Below are positions 15,717 to 24,325 of a DNA stretch of 64,000 nucleotides, one piece after another. The notes beneath the pieces are model-generated. The model did not search any database. It was not told the origin of the DNA and saw nothing but the letters and a program-made list of their open reading frames with translations. The stretch lies in assembly GCF_016862435.1 (NCBI RefSeq), contig NZ_BOMY01000055.1, forward strand, positions 248,001-312,000. The letters are read 5' to 3'. Position 1 is the stretch's first letter. Every line of letters starts with the position of its first letter. A program made the position numbers and the translations under genes. The DNA comes from Paractinoplanes tereljensis (lineage in GTDB: Bacteria > Actinomycetota > Actinomycetes > Mycobacteriales > Micromonosporaceae).

Positions 15717-17155
15717 CCCGGGACCTGGTTGCCGGGGTTTGGGCCGCGTGCGCCACCCCGGTCGGCATCGACCTGGAGAACCCGGCCACCGGCGAGGTGC
15801 TCGGGCCGGCGTTGGGGTCCTCTTGTGAAAACGTCGAGATCGCGCTGGCTGCTGCGGCTGCGCTGGACGCGTGGGACGCGCCGGTCGAGGAGCGCGCGGC
15901 CGTCCTGGAGTCGGTGGCGGCGGCGGTCGCGGCCGCCGCGCCGGAGATCGTCGCGCTGGAAGCGTCGGCGACCGGGGTCCCGATCCGGCAGACCACCCCG
16001 CTCGGGATGATCCTGTCCGGCTCGTTCGCGCTCGCCGCCGGGCAGCTGCGCAGCGGCATCCTGCGGTCCACCGCGACCCGGGAGGACGGCCGCGAGGTCG
16101 TCGTCGAACGGCTGCCCTGGGGTCCGGTCGCCTGCCTGGTGCCGTGGAACGCGCCGGCGCCGATGGCCGCGCACAAGGTGGCCAACGCGCTCGCCGCCGG
16201 CTGCCCCACCATCCTCAAACCGAGCGAGTACGCGCCGTTCGGCACCGAGCGGCTCGCCGTCGCGATCGACGAGGCGCTGCGAGCGGCCGGTGCGCCGGCG
16301 GCGCTGTTCCAGCTCGTCCAGGGCGGCGCCGAGGTCGGCAGGCAGCTGGTCGCCGATCCCCGGATCCGGGCGGTCTCGTTCACCGGCGGGCTGGCCGGTG
16401 GGCGGGCGGTCGCGGCGGCCTGCGCCTACGACATCAAGCCGGTGCAGCTCGAACTCGGCGGCAACAACCCGCTGATCGTGCTGCCCGACGCGGACGAGGC
16501 GATGGCGGCACGAGCCGCCGCCGACCTGCTCACCACGCTGAACGGGCAGTGGTGCCGGGCGCTGGGCCGGCTGATCGTGCCGGCCGGCCGTGCTTCCGCG
16601 GTTACCGCCGCCGTGCTGGACCGAATCGCCGCCTTGACCCCCGGCGACCCGGTCGACGAGGCCACCGACTACGGCCCGCTGATCCACTCCGGGCACAAGG
16701 CCACCGTGCTCAAGGCCCGGGAGGAGATGGGCGGCACGGTCCATTCGGCCCGGCTGGAAGGCCCCGGAAACACGCTCGCGCCCTCCCTCGTGGTCGGGGC
16801 CGACCCGGCCGACACCGTCGACGAGATATTCGGGCCGGTCGCAGCGGTGCACGAGTACGAGACCGTCGACGAGGCGATCGCCCTGGCCAACGGCACCAGC
16901 CACGGCCTCGAGGGCTACGTCATCGGCACCGACGAGCAGGCCGCCCTCGCGGTGGCCCGCCGGGTCCGGGCCGGCGAGGTGAAGGTCAACGGCTCCTCGA
17001 TCGTGAGCCTGCACCTGTTCACGCCCCGGCCGGCGTGGGGTTTCTCCGGTTACTCCGAGGAGGGCACCGCGGAGACCCTGCTGTTCTTCACCAATCCCCG
17101 GGTGACCGGTGTAGAGGGTTCTTTCGCGCTGCACAGCCGCCAGAATGAATCATGA
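15713..17155 (+). CDS. Aldehyde dehydrogenase
   Basis: The 480-residue NAD(P)-dependent aldehyde dehydrogenase has LVPWNAPAPMAAHKVANAL, KPSEYAPF, the FTGGLAGGR cofactor loop, the general-base ELGGNNP and the NGQWCRALGRL region with the catalytic Cys. It should oxidise an aldehyde intermediate to an acid. The GTG start overlaps the previous stop (GTGTGA context), giving translational coupling. Confidence 0.9.
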   Translation: MTRDLVAGVWAACATPVGIDLENPATGEVLGPALGSSCENVEIALAAAAALDAWDAPVEERAAVLESVAAAVAAAAPEIVALEASATGVPIRQTTPLGMILSGSFALAAGQLRSGILRSTATREDGREVVVERLPWGPVACLVPWNAPAPMAAHKVANALAAGCPTILKPSEYAPFGTERLAVAIDEALRAAGAPAALFQLVQGGAEVGRQLVADPRIRAVSFTGGLAGGRAVAAACAYDIKPVQLELGGNNPLIVLPDADEAMAARAAADLLTTLNGQWCRALGRLIVPAGRASAVTAAVLDRIAALTPGDPVDEATDYGPLIHSGHKATVLKAREEMGGTVHSARLEGPGNTLAPSLVVGADPADTVDEIFGPVAAVHEYETVDEAIALANGTSHGLEGYVIGTDEQAALAVARRVRAGEVKVNGSSIVSLHLFTPRPAWGFSGYSEEGTAETLLFFTNPRVTGVEGSFALHSRQNES

Positions 17156-18024
17156 GCGCCGATGAACTGCGGACACTGCTCCGCGCCGAAACCGTCACCC
17201 ACGTGCCGGGCGTCTACGACCCGGTCTCCGCCGCCCTCGCCGTCCGCGCCGGTCACAAGGCCGTGCATCTGTCCGGGGCGGCGGTGTCCGCCCTGATGCT
17301 GGGCCGGCCCGACCTCGGGTTCGTGCACGCCACCCAGATCGCCGACCGGGCCACCACCCTCATCCCCGCGCTCGGCGGGGTGCCGCTGCTCGCCGACGCC
17401 GACACCGGCTACGGCACTCCGCTGCACGCGGTGTGGACCGCGCTCGCCTACGTGCGGGCCGGGATCTCCGGGCTGCACATCGAGGATCAGGTCAGCCCCA
17501 AGCGCTGCGGGCATCTGGCCGGCAAAGAGGTCATCGACGCCGGCCTGGCGGCCGCCAAAATCAAGGCCCTGGCCACTGAGGTGCCGGAACTCGCGGTCAT
17601 TGCCCGCACCGACGCGTACGGGGTCAACGGGCTCGACGACACGATTCACCGGTGCCGCCTGTTCGCCGAGGCGGGAGCCGACGCGGTCTTCCCGGAAGGC
17701 GTGGACGACCTCGGCGAACTCGCGACACTGCACACCGCTCTGCCCGGCGTACCCATCGTGGTCAATCGGTCCGAAGCCGGCGGCAACCGTCCGGTTTTAT
17801 TGGATTCCGACCTTGCCGACGTCGGGGTTCGCCTGGTGTTGCACCCGGTGGCCGCGCTGCTCGCCGCGTTGCGGGCGGCGTCGCTGACCTACCGGGCCAT
17901 CGCCGACACCGGCAGCGCCGCCGGCGTAGACCGGCTGCCCTGGGCCGCCTTCACCGACCTGGTCGGCCAGGACGCGGCCCTCGACCTGGACGCCCGTTAC
18001 ATACCCGGGAGGCTGGAAACGTGA
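17152..18024 (+). CDS. Isocitrate lyase / PEP mutase family carbon-carbon lyase
   Basis: The 290-residue protein carries LLADADTGYG (Mg2+-binding Asp pair), GISGLHIEDQVSPKRCGHL with the KRCGH active-site loop of methylisocitrate lyase-type enzymes, and AVIARTDAYGVNGLDD. Relatives cleave methylisocitrate or 2,3-dimethylmalate to a 2-oxo acid plus succinate or propionate. In a pathway that yields methyl- or ethyl-substituted maleates, a dimethylmalate-lyase-like role is attractive but inferred. It overlaps both neighbours by 4 bp. Confidence 0.9.
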   Translation: MSADELRTLLRAETVTHVPGVYDPVSAALAVRAGHKAVHLSGAAVSALMLGRPDLGFVHATQIADRATTLIPALGGVPLLADADTGYGTPLHAVWTALAYVRAGISGLHIEDQVSPKRCGHLAGKEVIDAGLAAAKIKALATEVPELAVIARTDAYGVNGLDDTIHRCRLFAEAGADAVFPEGVDDLGELATLHTALPGVPIVVNRSEAGGNRPVLLDSDLADVGVRLVLHPVAALLAALRAASLTYRAIADTGSAAGVDRLPWAAFTDLVGQDAALDLDARYIPGRLET

Positions 18025-19178
18025 ATCGCATCCTGGTCGCCGGCGCCGGACCGGTCGGCCTCACCGCCGCGCTCGCCCTCGCCCGCCGCGGCCTGCCCGT
18101 GACGGTCCTGGAGACCGGCGACGACCTGGCCGCCGAGTCCCGCGCCTCGACCTTCCATCCGCCCACCCTGGAGATGCTCGACGACCTCGGGGTGGCTGCC
18201 GAACTGCACGAGCGCGGGTTGATCTCGCCGACCTTCGCCTACCGGGACCGGCGGGCCGGACTGGTCGCGATGCTCGATCTGGGTTTACTGACCGGCGACA
18301 CCCGGTACCCGTACCGGGTGCAGTGCGAACAGTCCAAGCTCACCCCGATCCTGCGTGACCACCTGCTGCGCTTTCCCGACTGCGGGATCGAGTACGGCTG
18401 GCCGGTCGCCGACGTGGTCGAGCGGGCCGCCGGGACGGTCACCGCAATCGCCGCCGACGGGCGGGCACTGGACGGGGAATGGCTGATCGGGGCGGACGGG
18501 GCGCACTCGGCGGTGCGGCGGGCGCTCGGCGTCGACTTCGCGGGCATCACCTACCCGGAGCGGTTCCTGGTGGCCTCGGTGCACGACGAGCTCACCGACT
18601 GGATGGACGGGCTGGCCGCGGTCAACTACGTCTACGACCCGGTCGAGTGGTGCGTGCTGCTGCGCACCCCGGACCACTGGCGGGTGCTGCTGCCCACCCC
18701 GGACGGCACGCCGGACGAGGTGGAGTACGCGCGGCTCGGGTCCCGACTGCTGGGCGTGCACGACCCGGGGCGGGAGTGGCGGATCGCGCACGCCTCGATG
18801 TACCGGGTGCACCAGCGGGTGGCGGCGACGTTCCGGCTCGGGCGGGTGCTGCTGGCCGGGGACGCGGCGCACGTGAACAATCCACTGGGCGGGCTCGGGA
18901 TGAACTCCGGCATTCACGACGCCGTGGCGTACGCGTCAGCTCTGGCCTCGGGGTCTGATCTTTTGATCTCCGAGGCCGCGGAGAGTCGCCGCCGGATCGC
19001 CCTGGAGTACGTGCAGAGCGTCTCGCACCAGAACTACGAGCGGATGCGCAACGCCGACCCGATCGCTCGCGACGCGCACCTGGCCGGGCTGCGGGACATG
19101 GCCGCCGACCCGGTCAAGGCCCGGGCCGCGCTGCTGAAGAGCTCGATGATCGCTTCGCTTAGGCCGGTGGCCGCATGA
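18021..19178 (+). CDS. FAD-dependent monooxygenase, PHBH/group A type
   Basis: The 385-residue flavoprotein shows the dinucleotide motif VAGAGPVGLTAALALARRG at the N-terminus, the DG motif LIGADGAHSAVRRALG (about 154-170) and the GD motif LLAGDAAHVNNPLGGLGMN (about 277-295). Such enzymes hydroxylate aromatic or enolised substrates with NAD(P)H and O2. The GTG at 18021 overlaps the lyase stop as GTGA. It is the second oxygenase of the operon. Confidence 0.92.
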   Translation: MNRILVAGAGPVGLTAALALARRGLPVTVLETGDDLAAESRASTFHPPTLEMLDDLGVAAELHERGLISPTFAYRDRRAGLVAMLDLGLLTGDTRYPYRVQCEQSKLTPILRDHLLRFPDCGIEYGWPVADVVERAAGTVTAIAADGRALDGEWLIGADGAHSAVRRALGVDFAGITYPERFLVASVHDELTDWMDGLAAVNYVYDPVEWCVLLRTPDHWRVLLPTPDGTPDEVEYARLGSRLLGVHDPGREWRIAHASMYRVHQRVAATFRLGRVLLAGDAAHVNNPLGGLGMNSGIHDAVAYASALASGSDLLISEAAESRRRIALEYVQSVSHQNYERMRNADPIARDAHLAGLRDMAADPVKARAALLKSSMIASLRPVAA

Positions 19179-20578
19179 TCTCCCGGGAGAACCCTGCTCG
19201 GTTCGACGAGATCGTCGGGTCGGTGGCCGAGTCGTCGCCGAACGAGGTGGACGCGATCGTCTGGGCCGCCGACGCGGCCTACCGGCAGTGGTCGGTGACG
19301 CCGATCGAGGAGCGGCTCGCGCTGCTCACCGCCGGCGCCGAGGCCATCGAGGACGCGCTGGCCGAACTGTCGGTGCTGCTCGCCCGGGAGACCGGCAAAG
19401 TGCTCGGCGACTGCCGGGGCGAGATCGGCTTCGCGGTCCGCTACCTGCGGTGGGTGGTCGCGCACGCGATCGAGGCGTACGCCGACGAGGTCCTCGACGA
19501 CGAGCTGGGGCTGCTCATCAAGCAGCACAAGCCGTACGGCGTCGTCGCCGCGATCACGCCCTGGAACGCGCCGGTCATCCTGTCCATGCTGAAGATCGCC
19601 CCGGCCCTCGCGGCCGGCAACGCGGTCGTGGTGAAACCGTCGCCGCTCGCCCCGCTCACCCTCAACCGGATCGTCCGGCTGATCGGCGGCCCGCTGCGCA
19701 TCGTGCACGGCGGCGCCGCGGCCGGGGCCGCCCTGGTCGGCCACGAACTGGTCCGCAAGGTGGCCTTCACCGGCGGCGCGGCCGGCGGCCGGGCGGTCGC
19801 GGCGCTGGCCGGCGACCGGCTCACCCCGTCGGTCCTGGAGCTCGGCGGCAACGACCCGGCGGTGTTCCTGGACGACGCGCCGTTCGACGACGCCTCGATG
19901 GACCGCCTGGTGATGGCCACGTTCGCGACCAGCGGCCAGGTCTGCATGGCGGCCAAGCGGCTGTACGTGCCTTCTTTTAAAATTGCCGACTTCGTCGACG
20001 CCTACCGGGCCGCCGCCGCCCGGGTGCTCGTCACCGGCGATCCGCTGGCCGACGGCGTGACGATGGGCCCGGTCATCTCGGCCGCCGCCCAGGAGTCGGC
20101 GACGGCGATGCGCCGCGGCGATTTCCATGATCTGGGGATCTTCGACGCCGACGAGAAGACCGGATACTTCGTGCGGCCCACTCTGGTGGTGTCGCCGGCA
20201 TCGAACGATCTCATTGTCACCGACGAGCAATTCGCACCCGTGGTGCCCGTTCTCGGCTACGAAAGCGAACTTTCGGTGATCGAAATGTCCAATTCCGGGG
20301 AACTGGGATTGGGGGCCTCGGTGTGGAGCGCGGACGAGGACCGGGCGGTGGCTTTCGCGCGGCGCTTCGAGGCCGGGTTCTGTTTCATCAACACGCACAA
20401 CCGCACCGGCATGAGCCTGCGGGCGCCGTTCGGTGGGGTCAAACGTTCCGGGTGGGGTCGCGAATACGCCTCGGAAGGCCTGGCGGAATACGTGCAAACC
20501 TGCGTAATTCACGCACCCGCCGCCTACCGCCCCGGGGCACCGCCACAGGCCGGCGGCCCCGCTGCCTACCCGGTGTAA
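19175..20578 (+). CDS. Aldehyde dehydrogenase (second in operon)
   Basis: The 467-residue product is a complete aldehyde dehydrogenase: ITPWNAPVILSMLKIAPAL, VVKPSPLAPLTLN, FTGGAAGGRAV, LELGGNDPAVFLDD and the TSGQVCMAAKRLY segment with the catalytic Cys; near the end PFGGVKRSGWGREY. It overlaps the preceding monooxygenase stop (ATGA). Its last 13 bases overlap the convergent Dabb gene. Confidence 0.92.
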   Translation: MISRENPARFDEIVGSVAESSPNEVDAIVWAADAAYRQWSVTPIEERLALLTAGAEAIEDALAELSVLLARETGKVLGDCRGEIGFAVRYLRWVVAHAIEAYADEVLDDELGLLIKQHKPYGVVAAITPWNAPVILSMLKIAPALAAGNAVVVKPSPLAPLTLNRIVRLIGGPLRIVHGGAAAGAALVGHELVRKVAFTGGAAGGRAVAALAGDRLTPSVLELGGNDPAVFLDDAPFDDASMDRLVMATFATSGQVCMAAKRLYVPSFKIADFVDAYRAAAARVLVTGDPLADGVTMGPVISAAAQESATAMRRGDFHDLGIFDADEKTGYFVRPTLVVSPASNDLIVTDEQFAPVVPVLGYESELSVIEMSNSGELGLGASVWSADEDRAVAFARRFEAGFCFINTHNRTGMSLRAPFGGVKRSGWGREYASEGLAEYVQTCVIHAPAAYRPGAPPQAGGPAAYPV

Positions 20579-20847
20579 TCCACCACGGCACGGTCCGTCA
20601 GCAGCGGGCGCACCCACGCACCGAATTCTTTGTGCGACGGATGCGCCTGATAGGCCCGCAGGTCGCTTTCGTCCGCGTGGGTCGTCCGCATCAAAAGATC
20701 CCAGGACACATCGGTACGCAGTTCGTCGAGCCGGCAATCCATCGTGCGGATCTCCGTTACGACACCGGCTAGTTCTTCCAATCGCAACTTTGCCTTGGCA
20801 GCATCACTTGCGTCGGCGAACCTGAACATCACCACGTGAACCAGCAC
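20566..20847 (-). CDS. Dabb-domain (stress-responsive alpha/beta barrel) protein
   Basis: The 93-residue protein has the Dabb signature: HVVMFRFADASD at the N-terminus, a central LRTDVSWDLLMRTTHADESDLRAYQAHP segment (about residues 43-70) and a terminal VVDYTG. Dabb proteins are small ferredoxin-like dimers, some acting as cyclases or decarboxylases. The GTG start is preceded by GGGAGG at 4 nt. It is divergent from the tetrapyrrole operon with operator D between, so it probably belongs to the regulon. Confidence 0.85.
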   Translation of the reverse strand: MLVHVVMFRFADASDAAKAKLRLEELAGVVTEIRTMDCRLDELRTDVSWDLLMRTTHADESDLRAYQAHPSHKEFGAWVRPLLTDRAVVDYTG

Positions 20848-20894
20848 TGTGCCTCCCTGGGCCTTTTAATACGGCGCTACCGAGTGTAGATTTT

Positions 20895-20920
20895 GGAAAC
20901 GCTGTTTCGCTAGGGGGAAC
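20895..20920. promoter_or_regulatory. Regulon operator D, upstream of the tetrapyrrole operon
   Basis: GGAAACGCTGTTTCG at 20895-20909 is followed by GGAAC at 20916, 12 nt from the GTTTC arm. A TAGATT at 20887-20892 may be the -10 element, which would place the start of transcription inside the operator. The site also abuts the AGGGGG ribosome site of the nitrilase gene. Confidence 0.85.
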
Positions 20921-20925
20921 CAGGC

Positions 20926-22530
20926 ATGGCACCCGTTGTCCGCGTCGCCGCCGCCCAGATAGAGGCCGGTCAAGACATCGCCGCCAACCTCGCCGCTTGC
21001 CTGCGCGTCATCGACGCCGCAGCGGCCGCGGGAGCGCAGCTCGTCGTCCTGCCCGAGTTCTGCAACCACCTGTCCTGGTACGCGAATCGCGCCCAGGCCC
21101 ACGAGCTGGCCACCCGCCCCGGGGACGCGTTCCTCACCGCGATCGCCGGCCGGGCCCGGCAGCACGAGATGTGGGTGAAGATCAACGTCACGCACGCCCA
21201 CCCGGACGGCACCACCGGCGGCACCAACTTCCTGTTCGACCCGGCCGGCGCGATCGTCGGCACGTCGGACAAGCAGACCCTGATGGGCGCCGAGAACGAC
21301 TTCCTTTCTCCTTCGAAAAAAGTCGGCCCGGTGCTGGAGACCCCGCTGGGCTGCCTCGGGATGTACGCCTGCATGGAGGGCGTCATCAACGAGGTGACCC
21401 GCGGCCTGGTGCTGCGCGGCGCACAGGTGCTGCTGAACAGCCTGAACAGCTTCGCGCTGGACGAGGCCGACCTGCACATCCCGGTCCGCGCGGCCGAGAA
21501 CAAGGCGTGGGTGGTGGCGGCCAACAAGGTCGGGCCGCTGCTGCCGGTCGACGAGCTGCCGGCCATCGCGGCCCGCCTCGGCGTGCCGCCCGAGTGGCTG
21601 CACGGCGCCGGCGAGAGCCAGATCGTCGCCCCCGACGGCACGGTGGTGGCCAAGGCGCCGCGCACCGGCGAGGCGATCGTGGTCGCCGACATCGACCCGG
21701 CGCTGGCCGACGACAAGCGCCGGCCGGACGGCACCGACATCCTGGCCAACCGCCGCCCCTCGCTGTACGGGCCGCTCGGTGACCCGCCGGTCGGCCGGCG
21801 GCGTGGCCCCGGCGCGCCGACGCTGCCGGTCGCCGTGGTGCGGGCGCCCGAGCTGGTCCGGGAGACCGCGCTGGGTGGCGCCCAACTGATCGTGCTGCCC
21901 CAGCTGACCGGCTCGCCGGTCGCGCTCGCGGCCGCGCTGGGCGGCACCGGGGCACACGCGGTCACCACCGTCATCGAGAACGGCGCCCACGTCGGGGTCG
22001 TGGTCGGCTCTTCAGGCGTCATCGCGCGGCAGCCGCAGCTGCACGCCAGCCGGGGGGTCGGCGCGGCCGGGTTCGAGCCGACCGGCAAGCGGATCGTCCC
22101 GGTCGACCTGCCCTGGGGGCGGCTCGCCGTGGTGGTCGGCGACGACGCGCTCTACCCGGAGACGTTCCGGCTGGCCGCGCTGCTCGACGCGGACGTGGTC
22201 GCGGTCCCCTACCGGGCGCAGGAACCGTGGGAGATGTCGCTCGGCCTGCCCGAGCGGGCCGCCGAGAACCGGCTCAACGTGGTCGTCGCCACGCCCGAGG
22301 GCCAGGCCGCGGCGATCTTCGCGATGAGCCCCGACTTCACCCTCTGGACCCAGTGGCAGGGGCCGTTCACCGGCCGCATCTCCACCCCGATCCGCACCGA
22401 CGTGCCGGCCGGCACCGCGGTCGGCACCGCGGTGGTCAACCCCGCTCAGGCCGCGAACCGCCAGGTCTCGCGCCGCACCGATCTCGTCGACGGCCGCCCC
22501 TGGCGCCTCGTCGACGCGCTTACTCGCTGA
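20926..22530 (+). CDS. Tandem nitrilase-superfamily hydrolase with inactive second domain
   Basis: The 534-residue protein fuses two carbon-nitrogen hydrolase domains. Domain 1 (about 1-280) has the full Glu-Lys-Cys triad: LPEF Glu44, SDKQTL Lys116 and MYACME Cys149. Domain 2 (about 295-510) keeps the fold (LIVLPQLTGSP, VVGDDALYPETFR, RAAENRLNVVVATPEG), but Glu is replaced by Gln and Cys by Gly, so it should be inactive. The active half would hydrolyse an amide or nitrile, for example a half-amide from an opened maleimide or a pyrrole side-chain amide. It heads the nine-gene operon to 29314 and is preceded by AGGGGG. Confidence 0.9.
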   Translation: MAPVVRVAAAQIEAGQDIAANLAACLRVIDAAAAAGAQLVVLPEFCNHLSWYANRAQAHELATRPGDAFLTAIAGRARQHEMWVKINVTHAHPDGTTGGTNFLFDPAGAIVGTSDKQTLMGAENDFLSPSKKVGPVLETPLGCLGMYACMEGVINEVTRGLVLRGAQVLLNSLNSFALDEADLHIPVRAAENKAWVVAANKVGPLLPVDELPAIAARLGVPPEWLHGAGESQIVAPDGTVVAKAPRTGEAIVVADIDPALADDKRRPDGTDILANRRPSLYGPLGDPPVGRRRGPGAPTLPVAVVRAPELVRETALGGAQLIVLPQLTGSPVALAAALGGTGAHAVTTVIENGAHVGVVVGSSGVIARQPQLHASRGVGAAGFEPTGKRIVPVDLPWGRLAVVVGDDALYPETFRLAALLDADVVAVPYRAQEPWEMSLGLPERAAENRLNVVVATPEGQAAAIFAMSPDFTLWTQWQGPFTGRISTPIRTDVPAGTAVGTAVVNPAQAANRQVSRRTDLVDGRPWRLVDALTR

Positions 22531-22549
22531 ACCCGAGAGGACATTCCCC

Positions 22550-23362
22550 GTGGCGGAGACGCTTCAGCACGTTGAGGACATGGTCGACGGCTCCCCGGTC
22601 GTCGACGTCCACGACACGTTCAACTACTACCAGGACCTCCTCGCGGCGCTGAAGGCGAAGATCGACGCCCGCTTCGAGACCACCCGGGACCCGTCGACCC
22701 TCGAACTGGAGAGCTACGGGACGTACCCCGACGGGCCGGGCGGGCGGCTGGCCGCGTACTCCGGGCCGGAGATCGACTGGATGGTCCACTCGTGGATCGG
22801 CAACCCGAGCGCCAGCTTCGCCAACCTGCACCTGACCTGCTGGCTCGGCCCGCAGGTGAAGGTGCCGCACCTGGGCATCGCGCTGCTGGTGTGGCCGGGC
22901 GGCTGGTTCTACGTCGACTCGGTGCCGCGGACCAACCTGGTCGAGGACGGCTCCTACTACGACGCGTACTACGAGCCGCTCAACGAGGAGTGGCTGGCGC
23001 TGCGGGCCGACCCGCAGTTCGAGTACTTCGTGTCCCGGGCCGGCTTCATCCGGGCCAGCCTGTCGCCGACCGCGAACTGCTACTCGTTCGAGCGCAGCGA
23101 GCGGAACCTCGCCATCGTCTCGGAGAAGCTGCACGCGCACGTCGACCGCTGGCTGACCTGGGTCGACGAGGCCACCCCGGTGCCGGCTTCCGAGCAGGCA
23201 GCCCTCGCTGCTACGGACCTGACGATCCGGCGCAACATCGCCGACCGGGACCCGGCCAACGTCATGGGCGTCCGGTTCTTCGGCGAGGAGACCACCGAGA
23301 AGCTGGTCCGGGCCCTCTGGGGCGGCGACCGGGAACTGCCGCGGCCGGGAGTCGAGGCATGA
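22550..23362 (+). CDS. Red chlorophyll catabolite reductase (RCCR)-like protein
   Basis: The 270-residue product matches plant RCCR (ACD2) from memory along most of its length. IDWMVHSWI (75-83) aligns with IDFVIGSWI, and PRTNL with YY..YYEPLN (126-145) with the PHRKDL...YYQDTALD region. FIRASLSPTA (166-175) aligns with FVRSAFSPTA, and TIRRNIADRDP...RFFGEE...LVRA (225-256) with the C-terminal RR.I...D..FGEE segment. Plant RCCR reduces red chlorophyll catabolite with ferredoxin electrons after ring opening by pheophorbide a oxygenase. Here it is two genes upstream of a Rieske oxygenase, the same pairing. GTG start, AGAGGA upstream. No transit or signal peptide is present, so it is cytoplasmic. 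Confidence 0.82.
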   Translation: MAETLQHVEDMVDGSPVVDVHDTFNYYQDLLAALKAKIDARFETTRDPSTLELESYGTYPDGPGGRLAAYSGPEIDWMVHSWIGNPSASFANLHLTCWLGPQVKVPHLGIALLVWPGGWFYVDSVPRTNLVEDGSYYDAYYEPLNEEWLALRADPQFEYFVSRAGFIRASLSPTANCYSFERSERNLAIVSEKLHAHVDRWLTWVDEATPVPASEQAALAATDLTIRRNIADRDPANVMGVRFFGEETTEKLVRALWGGDRELPRPGVEA

Positions 23363-24321
23363 GCGGGGTTCGTTCGATCTGGTGGGCCACGGCCGTTCCC
23401 GGCTACGAGGCCCCGTTCGACACCGCGCACCTGCGGGTCTTCTACCCGGCCAAGCCGACCGGCTCGGACGCCGAGCGGCTGTCCGGTGTCTTTCCGGCCG
23501 ACCCGGCGCTCGCGCCCTACCCGGTGGTCATCATCGTGTCCGGCGTCAACGTCGGGCAGGAGGCCTACCGGTGGCTGGCGGTCGCGCTGGCCGAGCGCGG
23601 TTACGTGGCCGTCACCTACGACTGGGTGGGTGAGCTGTTCGGCGGGCTCAAGGGCATCACGCCCGGGGTCATCCTCGATGCCGCCAAGCCCGACGCCTAT
23701 GGCACGCGGGCGACGACGCCATCCGTGCCCGCGGTGATCGAGGCGCTGCGGGAGATGACCGGGCCGGTCGCCGGGCTGCTCGACCTGGACAACGTGGCAC
23801 TGATCGGCCACTCGGCCGGCGGCACCGTGGTGCTGCAGAGCGCCCGGTTCTTCCCCCAGGTCAAGGCGGTTGCCGCGTACGGGACGCACACCATGGTCGC
23901 CACCATGCTGGGCTGGCCCGCCGGGACCGTGGTGCCGGCCCAGGTCGACTCGGCGGTGCTGCTGATGGCCGGCGAGCGGGACGGCGTCATCAACGGATCG
24001 GCCGACCGGTACGGCGAGGAGGCCGCCACCCGCAAGGACCCGATCTCCCGCACGTTCGACGAGGCGTTGCCCGACCGGGACGGCGCCAATCTGCTGGTCA
24101 CCCTGGCCGGGGCCAACCACTTCGGGATCGTGCACCCGGTCGACGAGACCGCCGCCCGCGCGTTCCTCGACCTGCCGGCCGAACGGGACCCGGCCCTCAC
24201 CCGGGCGGCGCTGGCCGACGTGACGGCCGCGTTCCTCGACGTACACCTGCGCGGCGCCGACGGCGACGCACTCGACAAAGCCCTGGAAAATCCCGACGTC
24301 GCCGAGACCAGGCGGAGGTAA
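23359..24321 (+). CDS. Chlorophyllase-like alpha/beta hydrolase
   Basis: The 320-residue cytoplasmic protein has YPVVIIVSGVNVGQEAY at the oxyanion strand (about 54-70), the nucleophile elbow LIGHSAGGTV (Ser152), an acid in MAGERDGVI and the His in GANHFGIVHP. This layout is that of dienelactone-hydrolase/chlorophyllase-type esterases, where chlorophyllase uses GHSRGG. In this operon removal of phytol or a methyl ester from a chlorophyll derivative is the favoured role. Its ATG overlaps the RCCR-like stop (ATGA). A secreted relative in fold lies at 58025. Confidence 0.75.
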   Translation: MSGVRSIWWATAVPGYEAPFDTAHLRVFYPAKPTGSDAERLSGVFPADPALAPYPVVIIVSGVNVGQEAYRWLAVALAERGYVAVTYDWVGELFGGLKGITPGVILDAAKPDAYGTRATTPSVPAVIEALREMTGPVAGLLDLDNVALIGHSAGGTVVLQSARFFPQVKAVAAYGTHTMVATMLGWPAGTVVPAQVDSAVLLMAGERDGVINGSADRYGEEAATRKDPISRTFDEALPDRDGANLLVTLAGANHFGIVHPVDETAARAFLDLPAERDPALTRAALADVTAAFLDVHLRGADGDALDKALENPDVAETRRR

Positions 24322-24325
24322 CGCC

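Noticed and set aside
18016..18030. GGAAACGTGAATCGC at the start of the FAD monooxygenase.
   Set aside because: Only one half-site is present, and it is part of the stop-start overlap of two coupled genes.
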